A stretch of 64,000 nucleotides of DNA, from the NCBI GenBank assembly GCA_000149265.1, contig CH003295.1:469003-533002 (forward strand), given 5' to 3'. Source of the DNA: Ciona savignyi (lineage: Eukaryota > Chordata > Ascidiacea > Phlebobranchia > Cionidae). The translations under genes and the position numbers were made by a program. The notes under the pieces were generated by a model. It was given only the letters and a program-made list of their open reading frames with translations, had not been told where the DNA came from and did not search any database. Shown piece after piece: positions 36,201-45,115 of this stretch (the first letter of the stretch is position 1; the number at the start of each line of letters is the position of its first letter).

Positions 36201-36683
36201 TAACCAAAGTGTTCTTGGAGTTGCACTTGGATTTGATGGAAGCAACAACTACAATGGTTTATTGGATGAAGTTCGAATTTACCATCGACCATTAACTGAT
36301 GTTGAGATTGAAGAATATTTATCACAGGCGGGATTGTTACGTCAAAATTATCAGCGGATGCTCAGTGGTAAGATAGAAAGAATGTCACTTAGATCGTTTA
36401 CAGATGTACTAGCAAAGATTATTAAACGGTGTGTCAGAACTCACATTTGAAAAGCATGATTATATGAAACTGGTACTTAAAATTTTCAATGCATTCCTTA
36501 TAACAAAACTTTAAAACTGACCTTTGTCTATTTTCAGCTCACTATGATATGAACTACCATGCAAAAGACCAACAGGTTTTGAGGGATGATAGTTACTATG
36601 GTAACACAGGCACTTTGATTGGTAATCCAAGTTTTGTGGAAAGCCACATCGATTTTACACGGTTCCGCATAGCAAACCCATAG
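12235..36683 (+). CDS. Giant secreted LRR / fibro-slime / cadherin-like / discoidin / thrombospondin protein, about 61 exons, about 3,050 aa
   Basis: A predicted extracellular matrix protein. Order, with residues counted without the gap: signal peptide and Cys-rich LRR N-cap (1-80), LRRs (80-955), LRR C-cap (957-1015), Cys/fn3-like segment (1015-1163), fibro-slime (1163-1437), Thr-rich linker (1437-1493), cadherin-like (1493-1735), linker, discoidin (1778-2000), Cys-rich modules (2000-2180), EGF (2180-2350), thrombospondin type 3 (2350-2620), thrombospondin C-domain (2633-2836), LamG (2836-3050). No membrane segment follows. Splice phases agree at every junction read except near the gap and around 34.6-35.0 kb; exons are listed in the block entries. 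An ascidian thrombospondin with a discoidin domain has, from memory, been described; the LRR, fibro-slime and cadherin-like N-terminus is the unexpected part. Start at 12235 ([17 protein letters not shown]) is preferred, 11650 is the alternative. If an unseen internal promoter exists it could be two genes. Confidence 0.75.
13640..13818 (+). mobile_element. Possible 3' end of a non-LTR retrotransposon
   Basis: Sequence ending aaataaatatgtttgattg with three to four GATT units, in an LRR intron. A simple-repeat tail of this kind is typical of CR1/L2-type 3' ends; no coding part is present. Confidence 0.3.
14299..14606 (-). mobile_element. tRNA-headed SINE, minus copy, in LRR intron
   Basis: Reverse complement of the family seen at 15593: tRNA-like head with an A-box-like TGGTCTAACGG and a degenerate B-box, a body containing accgactagctagcgacc (as read on plus), and a 3' tail of ATCCT units (reads aggataggat on plus). 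Near full length. Confidence 0.8.
15414..15513. other. Assembly gap (100 N) inside an LRR exon
   Basis: Run of 100 N. An exon enters the gap (AG|A GAT CTT AGT CAC, the start of a DLSHNR repeat) and one leaves it (an [10 protein letters not shown] segment ending at the 15560 donor), so LRR coding sequence of unknown size is missing. Confidence 0.95.
15593..15892 (+). mobile_element. tRNA-headed SINE, plus copy, in LRR intron
   Basis: Best copy in the window. tRNA-like head ggcccggtggtctagcgg with a TGGTCTAGCGG A-box and a weaker B-box (ggttgcaggtgcgaaac), a body ending cattcacggggataaaca, and a tail of (atcct) units. About 300 bp. The open frame across it is fortuitous. Confidence 0.85.
20977..21770 (+). 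other. LRR C-cap and Cys/fn3-like segment of the giant gene
   Basis: Exon 20977-21153 starts in phase with the preceding CN to give CNCEV, then a GGEC and a terminal FLC, the LRR C-terminal cap pattern. Exons 21207-21376, 21433-21520 and 21586-21770 encode about 148 residues with paired Cys (GCQCS, QCGSNW, DC) and a beta-rich segment ending in a WYNVSCFSA / GTLYECNI pattern that resembles a fibronectin type III strand pair. That last call is tentative. Confidence 0.65.
22082..23778 (+). other. Fibro-slime-like domain of the giant gene
   Basis: Exons 22082-22214, 22272-22418, 22774-22863, 23060-23286, 23422-23516, 23649-23778. Hallmarks: [13 protein letters not shown] near the start, a Phe/Asp-rich middle ([14 protein letters not shown]), [20 protein letters not shown] with INTVLVAEL, and an exit strand [10 protein letters not shown] followed by SKFILETTG. 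This is the pattern of fibro-slime domains, known mainly from Dictyostelium and bacteria, related to PA14. One expected Asp-rich loop (GDDDVW in relatives) reads GGGDYMW here. A carbohydrate or adhesive role is inference. Confidence 0.7.
24188..24355 (+). other. Thr-rich mucin-like linker exon of the giant gene
   Basis: Single phase-1/phase-1 exon of 168 nt encoding Thr/Ser-rich sequence (for example [16 protein letters not shown]), a likely O-glycosylated spacer. Its symmetric phase means it could be skipped without breaking the frame. Confidence 0.75.
24829..26728 (+). other. Cadherin-like region and linker of the giant gene
   Basis: Exons 24829-24934, 25228-25391, 25518-25648, 25884-26098, 26178-26286 and linker exon 26599-26728. 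A first-strand motif [16 protein letters not shown] and a closing [13 protein letters not shown] (the calcium-binding DxNDN of cadherin repeats) mark one repeat. A second begins after it and ends [19 protein letters not shown]. Both are divergent; the DRE-type motif is not evident. Confidence 0.65.
26487..26548. repeat. Two-copy 29-bp tandem repeat
   Basis: tcatcttgtccaactaacac plus acataa(tcaag) is repeated in direct succession within an intron. Confidence 0.7.
26792..27750 (+). other. Discoidin (FA58C) domain of the giant gene, with Ser/Thr insertion
   Basis: Exons 26792-26994, 27226-27373, 27439-27750. Starts [10 protein letters not shown], continues ARLNN and [17 protein letters not shown], then VTYISTQG and [14 protein letters not shown], and closes with [13 protein letters not shown] and MELYGCD. 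The first and last Cys are in the usual places. Between the SEDG and ARYVRLLP strands lies an inserted Ser/Thr-rich stretch of about 60 residues. Confidence 0.85.
27890..28030 (-). mobile_element. Degenerate SINE relic in the giant gene
   Basis: Contains decayed landmarks of the SINE in reverse orientation (accaactatctagcgatcag, acatttagaccaaaaagc, agcactagcccaa). Confidence 0.4.
28169..29400 (+). other. Cys-rich modules (GCC2/TNFR-like) of the giant gene
   Basis: Exons 28169-28374, 28800-28965, 29167-29241, 29302-29400. Repeated CxxC pairs with CPxG and GTYSD motifs ([48 protein letters not shown]) resemble the ephrin-receptor/TNFR-like GCC2 repeats of extracellular proteins. They sit where group B thrombospondins have their oligomerisation coil; no heptad coil is visible here. 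Confidence 0.65.
29425..29470 (+). mobile_element. Short tRNA-like repeat fragment
   Basis: The stretch gccatgtggccgaatggtta resembles, in reverse complement, the tRNA-like patch at 37890-37925 and the one at 59785-59825. Too short to assign. Confidence 0.3.
29902..31062 (+). other. EGF-like repeats of the thrombospondin portion
   Basis: Exons 29902-30044, 30356-30565, 30907-31062. Thrombospondin/COMP-type EGFs: [30 protein letters not shown] with CPPGYHSNP, a [11 protein letters not shown] calcium-binding start, and [13 protein letters not shown]. The last exon ends at GAA|GTGTGT so that the next exon completes a [11 protein letters not shown] turn, as in COMP. Confidence 0.85.
31459..33035 (+). 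other. Thrombospondin type-3 calcium repeats
   Basis: Exons 31459-31674, 31931-32274, 32463-32638, 32878-33035. Begins [12 protein letters not shown] and [17 protein letters not shown], then many Asp-rich Cys motifs ([53 protein letters not shown]). These wrap calcium ions in thrombospondins. The set is slightly short and irregular relative to the 13 motifs of COMP. Confidence 0.92.
33499..34580 (+). other. Thrombospondin C-terminal lectin-like domain
   Basis: Exons 33499-33744, 34008-34159, 34416-34580, following the start of the domain in exon 32878-33035 ([15 protein letters not shown]). Clear matches: [13 protein letters not shown] [13 protein letters not shown] with [35 protein letters not shown], and the closing [23 protein letters not shown]. 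This is the beta-sandwich with which thrombospondins end. Confidence 0.92.
34581..36683 (+). other. LamG-like C-terminal region of the giant gene, with an unclear first exon
   Basis: Exons 35178-35355, 36193-36367, 36538-36683 are clear: [17 protein letters not shown], then [21 protein letters not shown] with [12 protein letters not shown], then a tail ending IANP and TAG. The preceding exon is uncertain: an acceptor at 34911 and donor at 35056 give an open frame in phase, but the LamG-like residues before 34966 (RIEESFTID) are in another frame from those after it (WFKPGQ). The spliced form beginning at 34866 would stop after three codons (RDE), giving a thrombospondin without LamG. Confidence 0.65.
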
Positions 36684-37183
36684 CTCCAAAGAACTATTAG
36701 TGATGACATTGATTTAACAGTTTAATATATGTTTATTTTTAATGTTGCATTTCCAAAATCCCAAACCTCTGTTTTGAAACCGAACTCTTTTTTTGATCTC
36801 GTCTTATTTCTTCAAGACGTTCTTGTTCTTCACTGTGTTTGTTAATTACAAAAACTGTACATAATTTTAAAAGTATAATTATATAGAATTTTTTAATATG
36901 GTTAGAAAGCGTTTTGTTTTATCAATTTCTGAATTATCTTTCGTGTCAATGTGAAAATCTCATTCCATAGAGATATGTTTTTCATCGTTATTAAGAGTAG
37001 GTTAAAAAAGTTATGTCGGTGATCAATAGTTTCCTCTTGGTTTAACAGTATTAAGATACCGGGGCACTGTTTAAAGATCTGACAGAATGTCACATTGGCA
37101 GACCCCATATGTCAGCACATTTAGGAGATTTATGATGTTTGTAGTTTTGTTGAGACGTATATTTTTGTGGACATAAGAAGGTT

Positions 37184-37189
37184 AATAAA
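37184..37189 (+). promoter_or_regulatory. Polyadenylation signal, giant gene
   Basis: AATAAA about 500 nt after the stop codon at 36683. Confidence 0.5.
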
Positions 37190-37534
37190 TGAGTTTTTTT
37201 TCTGTGCAGAGTGTCAGTGTAAAATGTACTCGTTTACGGCGGAAATGTTAACAATCTTTCACATTTCTATACACCACTATATTCTACTACCCATTTAAGG
37301 ATTAAAATAAAATATATGTTTAACGAAGAAAGCGTCTTTTAACCCATGAATAAGAATATTTAATGAGAATTATTATCCATGCAAACCCCGGGCCGCATTG
37401 TCACAAGGCAAGGGACGGGTATTCGTCAAATTACCTCGTGCCTGCCATCGGGTTACTGACGCTTATGTTGTGTGTTTTAGTTTAAGAGTGTGGGTGGTGC
37501 ATAAAGCAAATTATAACCAAAGCGAACCAAAAAA

Positions 37535-37822
37535 GTCAACCCGGTTAGTCTGGTGGGTTAGTGCGACACCTTGCAACCGAAGGGTTGCAGGTTGGAAACT
37601 CGTCGCTAGCTATTCGTTTGTGTCCTTGGGCAAGGCACTTAACGGACGTTAACGGAATCCAGCGGATTGATGGGTTCTATCAAATTAAAGGAACGTGTGA
37701 ATCATATACAACCCACTGCAATAGCTTCGGCAAACGACGGTGGGCGCGAGGTGATCTGACGATTGCCCGTGTGTTAACCCCCCTTGGTTTTCCATTCACG
37801 GGGATAAACATGAAGACTACAT
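37535..37822 (+). mobile_element. tRNA-headed SINE, plus copy
   Basis: Head tctggtgggttagtgcgaca, the conserved cgtcgctagct, ccttgggcaaggcactta, cgaggtgatctgacgattgc and cattcacggggataaaca. No ATCCT tail remains. Confidence 0.8.
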
Positions 37823-37849
37823 ATTTTTTTCTATTCTAATTTTTGAACC

Positions 37850-38060
37850 TATCATGGGCCCGTTACTTTTTTATATATAGGAAGCGATATATGAATCAGT
37901 CGCGTTAACCATTTGGCTACACCGCCGTTCCACTGAATTCAGTGTTCTTTAAGGGCTTTGCCCACTAAGACAGCTAGCGGCTGGTTTCTATACAACGACC
38001 TTTTGAAATGCCCAGACCGATTGAGATCTGGTGTTTTTTTATACTACGACTTTTGGCCAG
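37850..38060 (-). mobile_element. Second tRNA-like repeat, copy 1
   Basis: gaacctatcatgggccc, atgaatcagtcgcgttaacc and a tRNA-like cggtgtagccaaatggtta (in reverse complement) are matched at 59735-59830 and weakly at 29425. Distinct from the main SINE. Confidence 0.4.
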
Positions 38061-38295
38061 TGTTGCCGATTGAGCTACCTTGTCGAACAGAAGAACATTT
38101 CTATAAAGAAAAGCTGTTCAGAAACACAATTTATTGAACGATCTGAATGTCAAAGCTAAATATCGTTCCGTTTTAACAGTTTATAATATTGCGGTTTATT
38201 TCTCAGCATGGAAAGGGATAAAATTACAAGGATGAGCCCCATTGCCTATATTTACATTAAAGACTATAAATAAATATGCAGTGTTTTTCATACAA

Positions 38296-40739
38296 TTACA
38301 AGGTGCCATATTTCCTATAGAGATCCTGTTTTATAGGAGAGTTGGCAAGCGGGAACGCTGAAAGACAACGGTCTGTGGTATCTGGTGCCCAAACACCAAG
38401 CTGGGAGTAGCAGTACACTTCCATCAGCCGATTAAGATGTGGACGCTGGTACCATTTCAACTGGAATGCTACCTTCTGGAAGCGTGGAAATTGAATGTCG
38501 CAAATATCCTTTGAGATGCACTGGTCTGCAAAAAAGAACAACATAGTGAACGGTCAACTAAATCTTCTTATGCGAGACTCATATACAGAATACCGCTTAA
38601 AAACGCAGTTAACCGTCGATCCAAGCCTTGTAAGGCAAAATATTAAAATACAGGATTGAACAATTTTTTAGCGATGTTGTTAACTTGTAGAAATGGTTTC
38701 AACACTATACTTTACCAGGTTAGTTAGATATTCAAGTTTATATGTAACCATTAACTGATATGTGCCCGTGCGATTGTGTCCCATACTAATAGAAGCCCAG
38801 CATACTTACAGCCGATGGAGCCATAACGACAGACTGGTTTTGATAAGACGTTTGGACACCAGAGACATCCCTTTTTCTCACAAGTTGTTTGGTTTTCTCC
38901 AGCTACCGAATTGCAGTCTACTACGGCACCACATGAACTGCATGATTTGCAAGTCTTGCTAGCGGCTATTCGGGCACTGCATGTGTCTGAAAAATAGTGT
39001 CGTGAATAATAACTGGAACAGGAAATATTCTCATGAAGTAGGAAAACCATGGAGTGAAAATATTGCGAAAGTGCGGGTTACCCACTGGTCAAATATCCAT
39101 ATTTTTTATCTATTTTATATTTAAATAATATGTTTAAAATTTACTGGATGACATTCTTCGTTTAAAGTATGTTTATTCGTAAATGAAAAAAATAAGGGGA
39201 TTAGCACACGGGCAATGTCAGATCACCTCGCGCCCATCGTCGGGTTCCCGGAGCTATTCCAGTGTGTTGTGTCTGATTAACATGTTTCTTCGATTTAGTC
39301 GAACACATTAGTTAGCTAGGTTCAGGCAATGATTGTTAAGTGCATTGCCCGAGTACACATCCAACTAGCTAGAGATCAGTTTTGTACCCGCGACCTTTCG
39401 ACTGAAAGGCGACGTACTAACCCACCAGACTAATATGTCGGACAAGTAAAACAACATGTAGTAAAACAACTTTAAACCTTGCTTAAAACTTTTTAACAAG
39501 ATACATCTACGATCATCGGGGGAAGACGGTCTATCTTTGCACCAAGTCGCTCCCCGTTTATTACATTCCTCTTCGGAACTAGCTTTCAAGTAGGCGTTTG
39601 TCGGGCAATCGGTGCACGACTTACACTGGGATGCGAGAGCACTCAACGCTGAAAAAATAAAATGAATTTTAGCGCAGTGCTTTTCCCTTGCTTTATTCGT
39701 GAAGTTTCTTAAAATTATGCTTGTCGGCTTGTCGAACTTCACGCTGAATCTATTTGAGTTAGCGGACGGTTTATAGAAACACTGTTTTACCATTTTGGTC
39801 TTATAAAACTTTATTTTACCTGATGGTTGTCCAAATATACATTCTCCATTGCACCAAATACAACCTTCTCTCTGGCACCGCCTTTCGTTTAGAATATTCG
39901 GATTCACCTCGTTGCTCAGACATTTGTATTTCAAAGTACAAGTTGCACACGAAGAGCATTGACTAAACGCTTCCACTTTCGGAAACGCTGTAAAGAAAAT
40001 GTGTTTATAATAGAAAGATTTTAAGATTTAGTGACTTACCCCCGCTAGGCAATTTGATATTAGTGGACAACGGTTTATTGTAGTAGACACACCGAGGTTG
40101 ATCTTGTATGGCGAACGTGCCTAACCACAAGCAACCACGCATTTCGCACGATTTTTGTGATACTGGGTACGTAATGATGTCTGGATGGCAATTTACTTTT
40201 ATTTTGCAGTTGGTGGTGGAGGAGCATCCAGCAGCTGCGGCTTCCAATACTGTAGAAAAGAAAATGATTTGTTGGGTGGCCTGATGGTGACCGCGAACGA
40301 TTCATATCAACAATTGGGATTACGCGGATATCCCATTTTCGGGATATTGTTTTTAAATTAAACCATGTTTCATTGCAACTAGTATTTAAGATTATCCAAA
40401 CTCATTCTTTCTTTTTATTTTCCGTAGTTAGTTATAATTTCACAAATGCTCGTAGCCTACAGGAAATATACGTTCGCGGATATAAAATAACCCGATACGT
40501 GGGAACCTTACGTTTAAATAAAAAATACCTTCAAGATTGGTTGCTTTGTTCAAAAAGCATTTGGCTATATTCCCCTGTTCATCAGGACACCATTTGCACC
40601 CGGCAGCCTCACATGTTGATTGGTCGATGGGCCTCACATTGCAATCTATACGATCAGCTGCCACGACAACTGCGCCAGCACAAACCGCCTTTGCTGTCGG
40701 TATGGATACCAATGCAATGCAAATAATGAAGACACACAT
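38296..40739 (-). CDS. Secreted six-module Cys-rich protein, paralogue A, 388 aa
   Basis: Exons (minus): 40739-40529, 40249-40040, 39987-39820, 39648-39478, 38986-38810, 38525-38296. All five introns are phase 1, so each exon is a symmetric module. Exon 1 gives a signal peptide (FIICIALVSIPTAKA) and a Cys module with CEAAGCKWC. Exons 2-5 carry variants with a C..C..C start, a central C, then a G-C-x-W-C style turn (GCLWL, GCIWC, GATWC, GCLWC) and a last Cys. The spacing recalls trefoil (P-type) and PSI domains but fits neither strictly. Exon 6 is a different C-terminal domain (RFQKVAFQLKWYQ, VYCYSQLGVW) that I do not recognise. No membrane segment. Length and structure match the upstream paralogue at 41627-43549. 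Confidence 0.75.
39184..39440 (-). mobile_element. tRNA-headed SINE, minus copy, in intron of paralogue A
   Basis: Reverse-oriented copy with gggcaatgtcagatcacctc, ccaactagctagagatcag and a tRNA-like head ending near 39440. More diverged than the copy at 14299. Confidence 0.7.
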
Positions 40740-41626
40740 AGCTACGCTTTAAAAAACACCTTTGAGATTTTTTTGCACCTTTGGGATCTCGAAAAATAAG
40801 CTATCATACCAACTAACGTAACCTTGCAATGGCTACTTTTGTGTATATTACGAAAAACTCTCTAAAACTGTTTAATTTCCGGAAACTTTACGCGTTACAT
40901 TTCACACGCCTTATTTACAGTATTGCCAAAAGTTCAAAATATAGGACGGCGTGATATATATGTGTTAACCGTTTCGTGAGAACGTGCAGTAAAGACAATT
41001 TTCCGTCAAACGCTATTTCACTTCGTCGATTGAATGAGTTAATCAGTGATGTTGCATGTACAACCAGTTAATTAAGCCCCCCTAAAGTTTTATATATCTA
41101 TACCAAAATTTTATTTTCACATTTATGTGCACAATTGAAAATATTTAATCGCAATTAAAATGGCTTTCAACCATCTGTATGTGAGGATTTGGCCTCAGGT
41201 TCCCTCAAATCTTGGTCATGATATTAATAAATTGCTGTTTTGTTAGGTAAAAAAATTTGGTTTATTGTACAATGTTTAGCTATGCAATTTTTTAATAGTT
41301 TAGCAGAGCTTTGTGCAATAATACTCATAAGTGACAGCTCCTTTTGTGAGATCAGTTATAGCATTAAAGAGATATAGGGTAAAAGATGGTTGATCACCCA
41401 TAAATACTGGTAATTTGGCGAGACCGAATATTCTTTAACATAGACTACCGGGCAACAAAATATTTTACAATGGTATATTTTTAAAAGAATGTTTATTGTC
41501 TCAATTAGTTACACACCACCTAAACTGGGTAAAACGATGACAAGTGGAATGACAAAAATAATTAAATACCTTGTTAAAGAAAGTAATATATATACAGACA
41601 TAAATGTAGTTGATAACGATTTAATA
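40740..41626. other. Spacer between the two Cys-rich paralogues
   Basis: Contains the 5' flank of paralogue A and the 3' flank of paralogue B. No other gene or repeat recognised. Confidence 0.5.
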
Positions 41627-43549
41627 TTACGGCAAAACTGCATTTTTCTCGATGTCTTGGAAAATGGGAGAGAGATACAGCGGAGACGCGGAAAGACATC
41701 TATTCGGGGATTCCGCGTTCCAGATGCCCAATTGAGAGTAGCAGAAAACCTCCATCAGCTTTTCCGTATGAGGAAGCTGTCCAGCTTTCAACTTGAATTC
41801 AATCTTTTGGAATCTAGGGTAGTGGACGCCGCATAGATCTTTACTGCTGCATGTGTCTGTAACAAGCGTAATATATTACCAGGACGACAGAACCCAGCGG
41901 ATTAATGGGTTCTACCAAATTGAAGGAACGTGTTTATCATATACAACATACTGCAATAGCTCCGGTAACCCGACGATGGGTGCGAGGTGATCTGACCATT
42001 GCCCGTGTGTTAACCTCCTTGGTTTTCCCATTCACGGGGATAAAGATGAATTTCCTATCGTATCCTATATCCTAAGTCAGAAAATTAACTTACATCCATT
42101 TGATCCATATCTGCAGCTTGGTTGGCTTGCGTTGTTCGCACACCAAAGACAGCCCTTCTGTTCGCAGGTGACTGCGGTTTCGTTCACGTTATCCGAACAA
42201 TCGTAAATTTCCTGGCAAGCTGAGCACGATGTGCAGTTCTCTTCGCCCAATCGCCGAAGTGAGCAATCGTCTGGAAGCATGAATATTTGTATAAATTTGA
42301 TTATTTTAGTTGAAAACAGCTTATATTCGCCATAAACATAGCAACTAAACATAATCGTATACCTTTTGAAGGGTCGTGCAGCACAATACATTTCTTATTC
42401 GCCTCTCTGTTGTCGCACCAAGTTGCATGTTGTTTTTCGCAATCGTCCTTGGTGTTTGCAATGAGATAGGCATTATCTGAGCAGTTTGTACAAGACTGAC
42501 ATTGCGACCCCAGCGTAGCAAGAGCTGATAAATAAAGATATATTATTATCAGTATAGTCATCTCCCATGTTCCACATGCTGCACAGTATATACCGGAAGT
42601 TCCAGCAACAATGCACTCGTTGGTACATCCGCACCACAGACATCCCTCTCTTATGCAGCGATCCTCGGTGATCTCGCTGCTGGGGAGATGAGGCAAGCAA
42701 TTCAACCTCGCAGTGCATGTCGAACAGCTGGTACACACTGACGCCACTTCGTAGATTGGAAACTCTAAACCCAATCAATTGATTAGTGTTGCCGTTAAAT
42801 GCTATATGAGCTTCTTAACAGCCTTTTTAACAGCCTGCTTTCACTTACTTCCCGGAAATACAGGGAATCCACTAACAACTGTGTTGTTGTAATAAACGCA
42901 CTTCGGATCCGTTGAAACTTGAGATTCGAGCCACAGACAGCCTCGACTTGTGCATGAATCTTTGGTTGGTTGGTATGTAATGATATCTGGGTGGCAATCT
43001 ACCTTCACTTTACAGTCGGCAGATGATTGACAATTTTCCGCTGCTATCCGCATAACTGTTAAATATTTCCATTAAAGCGTTATAAAGTTAGAAAAAGATA
43101 TTTTTAGGAAGATTTGTTTTATAATAAATGCCACGTACGGTGACTATTAACGTCAATAATAAAACTGGCAGAAAAGGAAACAACACTGCGATACGTCGTA
43201 GTTTAATACATAGTTATTATGATGGATGATAAAATATTAGTAGTGTACTTTGCGTAACCTCGTAAAAAGAGTCATTATTAAACAAAAAACACAGATACTT
43301 TCTTTTAAATGGCTCTGTCTCGTTAACGAAACATTTAGGAATATTCGATGCTTCTCCTGTGCACCAAATACACTTGCTTGCTTCGCATGTGCTCTGATCG
43401 TGCGGATTCGGATGGCAATCTATCCTGTCTTGAGCAGCAACGACTGTAGAGCACGTGCCTCTAACATCCTGCAGCAAAGTTAAAAATACTGCGCAAAACG
43501 TGATTCCAAACATGTTCCTTCTGTAAAATCTTAGCATAATTTGATTCAT
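41627..43549 (-). CDS. Secreted six-module Cys-rich protein, paralogue B
   Basis: Exons (minus): 43549 to about 43299, 43055-42849, 42764-42594, 42524-42363, 42270-42094, 41856-41627. Exons 2-6 have sizes 207, 171, 162, 177 and 230 nt against 210, 168, 171, 177 and 230 in paralogue A, and the same phase-1 introns. Module signatures: CEASKCIWC, CTSRGCLW, CIREGCLWC, HATWC, CEQKGCLWC; final exon RFQKIEFKLKAGQ and VFCYSQLGIW. A signal peptide (MFGITFCAVFLTLLQDVRG) starts at 43513; an in-frame ATG 12 codons earlier is the first one. The best-looking donor of exon 1 (after 43299) is phase 2 while exon 2 needs phase 1, so that junction is unresolved. Confidence 0.7.
41882..42066 (+). mobile_element. 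5'-truncated SINE in last intron of paralogue B
   Basis: Starts within the body (cagaacccagcggattaatg) and runs to cattcacggggataaagatg and a tatcctat tail. The tRNA-like head is absent. Confidence 0.8.
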
Positions 43550-44159
43550 TAATTATTTTTTTATTAAAGAAAATAAACTACCTCGACTGTAAACCTTACA
43601 AATTTGTTTTTACTTTTTTTTGTACAATTTCTCGTTCCTAGACAATATAGTCTACATGTGAGCGATTTGAAAAAGTTGTCACAAAATATGACAGTTTCCT
43701 GTGAGAAACGCCTGGTAAACTAGATTATAATTCATGCTTCCTGCAGCGGCGACAATTTTGAATATATTACTTACCGTGCTTATATTTGTCTATTAATCGT
43801 CGTTCTATTTTCATACGTATAATGACTTTTACATAATTAATTTTCCGACCCATAAGCCCAGGTCTTAATTTCGACAATCAGGGTAATACGCTGGAAGTAA
43901 ATCGCCATACCACCTTTGCGTTTGTCCTTGTGCAATTGTACCATACACTACGGTTTTATCCCTTTAAAACCGAAAAATCCAACTGAATTTAAAAAATTGC
44001 AGCAAGTTTTAAATAACACCTTGTTTGAGAGACAACGTCGAGAAACTTCTGGTATTTTTTACGTCTAACAGTCGATCATACCGATCATGACCCCGATTTT
44101 AATGCTAATTCTTCACCTATAACACGTCATGTTTTAGTTTGTGTAAATATTGGATAAAA

Positions 44160-44245
44160 AAAGATATAAAACAGTCGCATATAAAATAAATGCTTACCCG
44201 TTTCTGGCCATTTAACTATGATTACTTAATTATATATATATAGGG
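44160..44245. repeat. Upstream copy of duplicated TATA-containing block
   Basis: Shares gatataaaa, agtcgcatataaaat, cccgtttctg, ccatttaactatgattactt with 45048-45115 in direct orientation, about 890 bp apart. Confidence 0.8.
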
Positions 44246-45047
44246 CTACCATATTTTGCATATTATTAAGCTATACAGCTAATCTACTTTATGTCGTCAC
44301 AAATATTATTGTGGAAAATCCTAAAAAGTATTATGCCTAGTTTTACGCGAAATGTTTAAAGAACGCGACCAAAGAAAATTATTAGATAAGGTATAAAGGG
44401 TAAGGTGGAGCAAGCTGGGTGTAAAAATCTTGACGTAAAAATCTTTACTCGCGTAGGGCTGCCAGATATCGTTTGATTGCACAAATGATTTTAAACGCAT
44501 ACAAAATTTATAGGAGGTTTAATTTTGTTCCTCCAGTTTGTATCGCCAAATGACACCTTTAATCTTTTGAAATTATGGTGTTTTTTTGAAAACAACATTA
44601 TAATATGTTTTAAATATTTTTTATATGGTAAATTTTTTATATTTTTTCTATGTAGTCATTTTTTTGGCGGGGGGGGCTAACGTTCTGCAAAAAAGTTTGT
44701 TCTTTGTGGTAAAAGAACTTCGTTAAATAAAAAAAAAAGCATGACTCTAATTTCCCATTAGCGGAACACTTGAAAAACATCAACAAGCTGCATCCTGATA
44801 CAGCAAGTTAAATATATTATGGGTACGAAGGTTAAGTATAGCTTTAAAGCTTGTGTTGAACATTTATCTAGATAGTAGTCGATGTCATATATCATTTATA
44901 GATGGGTGGTAGATTTCTGCTGCTAATTGAGGTTATCCATAACACTACTAATTTGCTCGTTAGATAGTAGTTAAAAATGGTAGAATTTTTGATAACACCA
45001 AGTTAGATGTGCAATAGTGGTCATGGCTTTCATTTAATTTTTCAGCA

Positions 45048-45115
45048 GATATAAAAGAGTCGCATATAAAATTAATGCCCCGTTTCTGCCATTTAACTAT
45101 GATTACTTATATATA
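45048..45115 (+). promoter_or_regulatory. Downstream copy of duplicated block, probable sulfotransferase promoter
   Basis: Two TATA-like motifs (gatataaaag, catataaaat) lie 65-90 nt before the ATG at 45141. Position and motif fit a core promoter; not otherwise supported. Confidence 0.4.

Larger units (their letters stand above)
36684..38295. other. 3' UTR of the giant gene and convergent spacer
   Basis: AATAAA at 37184-37189 is a likely polyadenylation signal for the giant gene. The rest holds a SINE copy (37535-37822), a second tRNA-like repeat (37850-38060) and the 3' flank of the minus-strand gene ending at 38296 (TTTATT at 38195-38200 could be its hexamer). Confidence 0.55.

Noticed and set aside
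40373-40752. Plus-strand open frames opposite Cys-rich paralogue A
   Set aside because: Antisense shadows of exon 1, which has a signal peptide, Cys pattern and a paralogue.
41489-41836. Plus-strand 115-aa open frame
   Set aside because: Overlaps the last exon of paralogue B antisense; the minus frame has matching exon structure in paralogue A.
44655-44680. Run of eight G as a quadruplex or regulatory motif
   Set aside because: Only one G run is present; four spaced runs would be needed.
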